A stretch of DNA of 64,000 bases, taken from positions 56,001 through 120,000 of the forward strand of contig JACQEO010000047.1 of the NCBI GenBank assembly GCA_016200545.1. Direction: 5' to 3'. This stretch comes from Deltaproteobacteria bacterium. GTDB taxonomy: Bacteria > Desulfobacterota > Binatia > UTPRO1. A program made the translations under genes and the position numbers. Under the pieces are notes generated by a model, which was not told where the DNA came from, did not search any database, and saw only the letters and a list, made by a program, of their open reading frames with translations. Positions 57,678 through 64,000 of this stretch are shown here, one piece after another (the stretch's first letter is position 1; each line of letters opens with the position of its first letter).

Positions 57678-58842
57678 GGACGTCCTCCGTGCGGATGACT
57701 TCCGCAAGGCGATCGACGAGCGTCGCCAGGTCGGGATCGAGGTACTGCGGATGCACGTACTCGGGGTAGATCGTGAGGCGCTCGCGCAGCACGAATCCTT
57801 CTTCCGCGCACGTGCGCGCCAGCGTGCTGATGACCGGCCACGCCGCCTCCGGATTCACGTAGTCGCTGCTGACCGGTGAGATGCCGCCCCAATCGTTGAT
57901 GCCGGCGCGCAACAACAGCCGGTGATTGCTGGGGCTCAAGTTCGGCGGCGCCTGGATGTTGACGTCGGGACCGAGGAGGAGGCGGGCGACGGCGATCGTG
58001 CGTGCGAGGTCGGCGGCGCCGGGCTCCGGCGCCGTCGCCATCGGGGTTGCCGGCTTGCTGCGGAAGTTTTGGAGGATGACCTCCTGGATGTGGCCGTAGG
58101 CGGCATGCAGGTCGGCGATCGCGAACAGCGAATCGACGCGTTCCTCTTGGGTCTCGCCGATGCCGAGCAGGATGCCGGTCGTGAACGGGATGTGCAGGCG
58201 TCCGGCCTCAGCGATCATGGCGAGCCGGCGCGCCGGCTCCTTGTCGGGAGCGTGCTGATGCGGCATACCGCGCGCCCGCAGGCGTGGGCTGACGTTCTCG
58301 AGCATGAGGCCGAGGCTCGCGTTCACAGGTCGCAAGAGCCGCATCTCCTCCGAGGTGAGCAGGCCCGCATTGGTGTGCGGTAGCAGACCGGCGGCGAGCG
58401 CGATCTCGCACGCTTCACGCACGTAGGCGATCGTCGAGTCGTGACCGAGTGCGCGCAAGGTCTCGCGGTGACTCGGGAACACCGCCTCGGGACGATCGCC
58501 GAGGCACATCAGCGCCTCTTTGCAGCCTTGGCGGCGCGCGCGCGCGACCCATTCGGTGATCTCGGCGCGCGTCATCGTCCAGGCGCCCGGGTCGCCGGGA
58601 TCCTTGCGGAACGTGCAGTACGAGCACCGGTCCCGACAGAGATTCGTAATCGGCAGGAACACCTTTCGCGAGTACGTGACGGTGCGGCCCTTACCGCGGT
58701 CGCGAACGGCGCCGGCCGCCGCGAGCAGCATCGGCAGCACGTCGTCGTTGCAACGGACGAGTGCATAGGCGTCAGGAAGCGTAAGCCCGGCGCCGCGCGC
58801 CGCGCCCGCGATGATGTGGGCGGAATCGCGATCGAACACCAT
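57658..58842 (-). CDS. cofG: CofG, Fo synthase subunit 1 (radical SAM)
   Basis: The product is 394 aa from ATG 58842, supported by a promoter just upstream; an extension to 58953 would cross that promoter. The radical SAM motif is C69-x3-C73-x2-C76 (CRDRCSYC). GCKEALMCLGDRPE, LPHTNAGLLTSEEM and GISPVSSDYVNPEAAWP are CofG blocks. With CofH it makes the deazaflavin Fo. It overlaps cofH by 20 bases and leads the operon cofG-cofH-cofD-cofE. Confidence 0.94.
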   Translation of the reverse strand: MVFDRDSAHIIAGAARGAGLTLPDAYALVRCNDDVLPMLLAAAGAVRDRGKGRTVTYSRKVFLPITNLCRDRCSYCTFRKDPGDPGAWTMTRAEITEWVARARRQGCKEALMCLGDRPEAVFPSHRETLRALGHDSTIAYVREACEIALAAGLLPHTNAGLLTSEEMRLLRPVNASLGLMLENVSPRLRARGMPHQHAPDKEPARRLAMIAEAGRLHIPFTTGILLGIGETQEERVDSLFAIADLHAAYGHIQEVILQNFRSKPATPMATAPEPGAADLARTIAVARLLLGPDVNIQAPPNLSPSNHRLLLRAGINDWGGISPVSSDYVNPEAAWPVISTLARTCAEEGFVLRERLTIYPEYVHPQYLDPDLATLVDRLAEVIRTEDVHADGAH

Positions 58843-58869
58843 GGAAGCGTCGTCCGGCAGAGGCGGCGA

Positions 58870-58898
58870 GGTATAGGCAGGGTCCGCGGTCAAGTCAA
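58870..58898 (-). promoter_or_regulatory. Sigma-70 promoter of the cofGHDE operon
   Basis: On the minus strand TTGACT, a 17-base spacer and TATACC give a start near 58863, 21 bases before the cofG ATG. It lies in the 82-base gap after rng, so the F420 genes need not depend on rng transcription. Confidence 0.65.
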
Positions 58899-58924
58899 CG
58901 AACCGCGTGCTTCGCACGGCGTCG

Positions 58925-60502
<1,578 letters not shown>

Positions 60503-60645
60503 GTTGCTACACGCCCTCACCCGAACGTTCGCAAGGCGAGACTACAAGAGCCGCCGTTGCGCACGCAAGTGCGCGACGCACAAAGACAAACCGGCTTGAC
60601 ACCTCAGGGAGGCGCGTACTACCGTCCGCACGGCCCTTCGAGTCC

Positions 60646-61248
60646 ATGATGTCGGTGCTCAATACCAAGGTCTTGGTACTGAACCGGTCGTACCTGCCGG
60701 TGCACGTCACCTCCGTAAAGCGCGCCTTCGTCCTCCTTTACCAGGACGTCGCCCGCGCGGTCGACGAGCAGTACCGGACGTTCGACTTCGCGAGCTGGAG
60801 CGAGCTCGCGGTCGTCGAGCACGATTCGATCGGGCTCGTGAGCCGCCTCGTGCGCGTTCCCCGCGTCATCTTGCTGGTGGCGTTCGACCGCGTGCCCAAG
60901 CGGCATGTACGCTTCAGCCGCTACAACATCTACATGCGTGACGGGAACACCTGCCAGTATTGCGGCAAGCGCTTTCCCCGTCCCGAGTTGAACCTCGACC
61001 ACGTGGTGCCCCACTCGCGCGGCGGACTCGCTACCTGGGAAAACGTCGTCTGCTCCTGCCATCGTTGCAATCGCCGCAAGGGCGGTCGCACGCCGGACGA
61101 GGCGGGAATGCGGCTTCTCAAGCGGCCGACGCGCCCGCAGTGGACGCCGTTCATGGCCGAGGCGTTCAGCCTGCGTCGCTACCGCGAGTGGGGTCCCTTC
61201 CTCAATACCGTCGACGTCTCGTACTGGAATACGGAGCTCGAGCCGTGA
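60646..61248 (+). CDS. HNH endonuclease family protein
   Basis: The product is 200 aa. The N-terminal VLVLNRSYLPVHVTSVKRAFVLLYQDVARAVD and the HNH core (YMRDGNTCQYCGKRFPRPELNLDHVVPHSRGGLATWENVVCSCHRCNRRKGGRTP) are typical of a widespread stand-alone HNH family. Zinc pairs are C103/C106 and C138/C141, with the catalytic DH at 118-119. Its cellular role is unclear; neighbours give no sign of restriction or phage context. TTGACA lies at the right distance upstream but with a weak -10. Confidence 0.9.
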   Translation: MMSVLNTKVLVLNRSYLPVHVTSVKRAFVLLYQDVARAVDEQYRTFDFASWSELAVVEHDSIGLVSRLVRVPRVILLVAFDRVPKRHVRFSRYNIYMRDGNTCQYCGKRFPRPELNLDHVVPHSRGGLATWENVVCSCHRCNRRKGGRTPDEAGMRLLKRPTRPQWTPFMAEAFSLRRYREWGPFLNTVDVSYWNTELEP

Positions 61249-61434
61249 ATGCGCGGAGCGCTCGCCGCGCCTCGTGAGGAGCGCTCGCGCTCCAAGATGT
61301 AGTGGTTCGGCAGGCGCGACGCATCAGCATCTAGCGCTTTTTCTTGACACCTCCCACACCCTGTGGAAATCTGCACCATGGTGTCTCGCGCGTCGCGCGC
61401 CACCAGACGTGGGGATGTTGGGGAGGAGGGGGCC

Positions 61435-64000
61435 GTGGCGATTCCACCGCAAGAGGTTTCCGCTGAATGCGCGCTCGTGAGCTGGCCCGAGCCGGACATC
61501 GGTGAGGACACAGAATCGGCCGCCGACGCCTCGCTGCGCGCCGCCACGCTGCGTATTCGCCAGCTCGAGCTCGTCGGCTTCAAGTCGTTTCGCGATCGCG
61601 TCGTGCTGCGGTTCGACGAGGGCGTCATCGGCATCGTCGGCCCGAACGGCTGCGGCAAGTCGAATGTCGTCGACGCGATCCGCTGGGTGCTGGGCGAGCA
61701 GAGCGCCAAGCGGCTGCGCGGTCAGGGCATGGAGGACGTCGTCTTCGGCGGCAACGATCGTCACGCGCCGCTCGGCATGGCGCAGGTGTCGATCGTCTTC
61801 GAGTGCGACGGCTTGCCCGTCGATCAGTACGCGCTGCTGCAGGAGTCCGGGCATCCGATCGCCGACGCCGGGCCGGCCGATATCATGGTCACGCGCCGCT
61901 ACTACCGTTCCGGTGAGTCCGAATATCTGATGAACGGCCTGCCGTGCCGTCTGCGTGACATCACCGAGCTGTTCCTCGGGACCGGAGTCGGCAGCAAGGC
62001 GTATGCGATCATCGAGCAGGGGCGGGTCGAGCAACTGGTCGGCGCGAAGCCCGATGAGCTGCGGCTCTTCATCGAAGAGGCGGCGGGTACGACGCTCTAT
62101 CGCAGCCGCCGTCAGGTCGCCGAGCGCAAGATGGAACGTACGCAGGAGAATCTCGAACGCGTGCGCGACATTCTACGGGAGGTGGATCGCCAGCTCGGCG
62201 GATTGCGGCGGCAGGCGAAGCGCGCCGAGCAGTACCGCGCGCTGCAGACGGAGATCGCCGCGCTCGACCTCGCGCTGAGCCGCCGCCAGCGGGCGCGGCT
62301 CGCGCAGGATCTCGCCCGCCTCGAGCGCGAGCGCGCCGACACCGGCATGCGCCAGTCTGAAGTCGAGGATGCGCTGGCACGGGTCGAGCGCCAGCGGCGA
62401 GAGGCGCGTAGCGGCGAGGCGAGCGCGCAGGAGCGTGCAAGCGCCGCACAAGCGTCGGCGTTCGAGGCGCGAACCGCCTTCGACGAGTGCCGCCACGAGG
62501 TCGCGCGGCTCGCGGCGCGCGCCACCGAGCTCGCGGCGCAGGATGCGGCAACCGCACGCGACCTCGAGGAGGCGCGCGCCGCCGGGGCGCGTGCCAGCGC
62601 CGAGCGGACGTCGGTCGAGGATTCGCTCGCGGCGCTCGCGGTGCGCATTGCCGCCGCCGAGGAGGCGCTCGCGGCGCGCGAGGGCGCCGCCGCCGCCGCC
62701 GCCGCCGCGTTCGCGGCCGCGGCGTGCGCACTCGAGGAGGCAAAGGTCGCGGTCGTCGACGCGTTGGCGGATGAGACCCGCGCGCGCAACGCCCAAGCCG
62801 CGCTCGAGTCGCGCCGGCAAGAGGATACGGAGCGTCGCGGGCGCCTCGCGACGCAGGCCGCCGCCTTGACCGCGCGTCAACGTGGAGTCGAGGAGCGCGC
62901 AAGGATGGCCGAGCAGACGGTCGTGGAGTTGCAGAAGCAGCTCGAGAGCGTCGCTGGCGCGAAGCGCGAGCGCTCTGAGGAACTGCGGCGTCTTCTCGAG
63001 GAGCGGGCGAGCTGGGACGCGACGTTGGATGGCATGAAAGAAGCGCTGGCGCGGGTGCGTTCGCGCCGGGACTCGCTGCGGCAGCTCGAGGACTCGCACG
63101 CGGGCTACGGCGAAGGTGTGCGCGCCGTGCTCGCGGCGTCGTCGCACGACGAGGCGCTCGGCCTCGTCGCGGAGGTGTTGGAGATTCCCGCCGATCACGA
63201 GCGTGCGGTGGCGGCGGCACTCGGCGAGTACTTGCAAGCGGTCGTCACCCGTGATCACGAGGTCGCGCGTGACGCCGTGCAGGCGCTCCGCCGTGCCGGG
63301 GCGGGCAGGGCGACGTGCATTCCGCGACAACCGCGCCCGCCGGCGATCGGTCCGATTCCCACGGGCGCGCGGCGGCTGCTCGATGTGATCGGGGTCCGAC
63401 CCGGCTACGAAGATGTTGCCGAGGCGCTGCTCGCCAACGTCGTTCTCGCCCCCGACCTCGACACTGCCTTGACGCTCTGGCGCGCGAATGGCGGCGCCTG
63501 GACCCTGGTCACCCCGAGCGGTGAGACGATCGATGCGACCGGAGCCGTCGCCGGCGGAAGCGAACGCGCCGAGGAGACGCTGCTGGCCGAGCGGCGCGAG
63601 CTGCGCGCGCTCGACCAGGAAGTCGACGTCCGGGCGCGTGATCTCGCCGGCGCGCGCGTCCGCCAGGAGGAGCTCGCGACCGCCGTCGTGACGCGGGAGG
63701 GCGGCGTACGCGAGCTCGACGCCGAGCTCGCGCGTATCACCGTCGCCGTCGTCGCCAGCGAGAAAGACGTCGAGCGCGCCGGACAGGAGCACCACGACCT
63801 CGACGAGCAGCTACGCGCCCTGCGTGCCGAGATCGAGATGATCGATGCACGACTGCGTGAGCTCGCGGCCGAAGGCGAGCGTCTTGCCGCCGATCTGAGC
63901 GGCTCCGAGACGCAGCGGCTCGGGCTCGAGCGCGAGCTCGCGCTCATCGACGAGCGCCGTTGCGTGGCGGAGCGTCACGTGGTGACGCTGCAGGAATCGT
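61435..64000 (+). CDS. smc: SMC, chromosome segregation ATPase (N-terminal part; runs off the window)
   Basis: 855 codons are present and the 3' end is outside. The start is taken as GTG 61435, just after GGGAGGAGGG; ATG 61378 is the main alternative. After about 40 non-conserved residues comes the head (IRQLELVGFKSFRDRVVLRFDEGVIGIVGPNGCGKSNVVDAIRWVLGEQSAKRLRG) with Walker A at 69-76. A long Ala/Arg/Glu coiled coil follows, then the hinge (GYGEGVRAVLAASSHDEALGLVAEVLEIPADHERAVAAALGEYLQAVV) near 560-700. It compacts chromosomes as a dimer. Confidence 0.95.
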   Translation, partial: MAIPPQEVSAECALVSWPEPDIGEDTESAADASLRAATLRIRQLELVGFKSFRDRVVLRFDEGVIGIVGPNGCGKSNVVDAIRWVLGEQSAKRLRGQGMEDVVFGGNDRHAPLGMAQVSIVFECDGLPVDQYALLQESGHPIADAGPADIMVTRRYYRSGESEYLMNGLPCRLRDITELFLGTGVGSKAYAIIEQGRVEQLVGAKPDELRLFIEEAAGTTLYRSRRQVAERKMERTQENLERVRDILREVDRQLGGLRRQAKRAEQYRALQTEIAALDLALSRRQRARLAQDLARLERERADTGMRQSEVEDALARVERQRREARSGEASAQERASAAQASAFEARTAFDECRHEVARLAARATELAAQDAATARDLEEARAAGARASAERTSVEDSLAALAVRIAAAEEALAAREGAAAAAAAAFAAAACALEEAKVAVVDALADETRARNAQAALESRRQEDTERRGRLATQAAALTARQRGVEERARMAEQTVVELQKQLESVAGAKRERSEELRRLLEERASWDATLDGMKEALARVRSRRDSLRQLEDSHAGYGEGVRAVLAASSHDEALGLVAEVLEIPADHERAVAAALGEYLQAVVTRDHEVARDAVQALRRAGAGRATCIPRQPRPPAIGPIPTGARRLLDVIGVRPGYEDVAEALLANVVLAPDLDTALTLWRANGGAWTLVTPSGETIDATGAVAGGSERAEETLLAERRELRALDQEVDVRARDLAGARVRQEELATAVVTREGGVRELDAELARITVAVVASEKDVERAGQEHHDLDEQLRALRAEIEMIDARLRELAAEGERLAADLSGSETQRLGLERELALIDERRCVAERHVVTLQES

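Noticed and set aside
61255..61293. Repeated GAGCGCTC and a GGAGCGC/GCGCTCC hairpin after the HNH gene as a terminator
   Set aside because: The palindromes are short and there is no adjacent T-run; the TTTTT at 61338 is too far away to pair with them.
61344..61372. TTGACA before smc as a full sigma-70 promoter
   Set aside because: The -35 is perfect but no acceptable -10 lies 16-18 bases downstream, so it is not listed as a feature. The same caution applies to TTGACA at about 60597 before the HNH gene.

Overview
The window is high-GC DNA (visibly around 70 percent) from a diderm, flagellated bacterium. It carries L-ring and P-ring genes, a sigma-54/sigma-28 style flagellar hierarchy, PlsB, an RNase G/E, and genes for coenzyme F420 synthesis (cofG, cofH, cofD, cofE). 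That mix suits a deltaproteobacteria-like lineage. The uncultured Binatota/Desulfobacterota groups are one plausible home, but no rRNA or marker gene here proves it.

Positions 1-34700 are an almost unbroken plus-strand flagellar supercluster. Its order is flgB(partial)-flgC-fliE-fliF-fliG-fliH-fliI-fliJ-motE, then a HAD phosphatase and an orphan modC, then fliK-flgD-flgE, fliL-fliM-fliN-fliOP-fliQ-fliR-flhB-flhA-flhF-flhG-fliA-DUF2802, flgF-flgG-flgA-flgH-flgI-flgJ-flgM-flgN-flgK-flgL-csrA-fliW, and a sigma-54 activator. Together these encode the basal body, the export gate and ATPase, the C-ring, the rod, rings, hook and hook-filament junction, and the control circuit. Flagellin, fliD, fliS, motAB and chemotaxis genes are not in the window. 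Near-consensus sigma-54 promoters precede fliK, fliL, flgF and the activator gene. A sigma-28-like promoter precedes flgM. FliO and FliP are encoded as one ORF, and its linker contains two long perfect hairpins that share one core sequence.

Positions 34700-48300 hold mixed housekeeping genes: erpA-like, gph, an uncharacterised protein preceded by its own sigma-54 promoter (a candidate new flagellar-regulon member), glgA, lon, DUF2203, DUF4149, an MTHFS-like protein, a tRNA-modification trio (trmI, ttuA-like, ttuB-like), a small zinc-ribbon protein behind a promoter/attenuator, a RluA-family pseudouridine synthase, and a class V aminotransferase. Positions 48200-54700 hold a lipase-like protein lacking its serine, manC, a metallo-hydrolase, plsB and a small unknown. 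Positions 54800-60500 (minus strand) hold the F420 operon and rng. An HNH endonuclease and the start of smc close the window.

A dispersed 55-nt repeat occurs four times. It has a conserved GC box and a hairpin whose stem covaries between copies, and it tends to lie just after stop codons. One copy has become the coding sequence for the FlgI signal peptide. No tRNA, rRNA, CRISPR array, transposase or prophage was seen. No gene-free stretch exceeds 300 bases.
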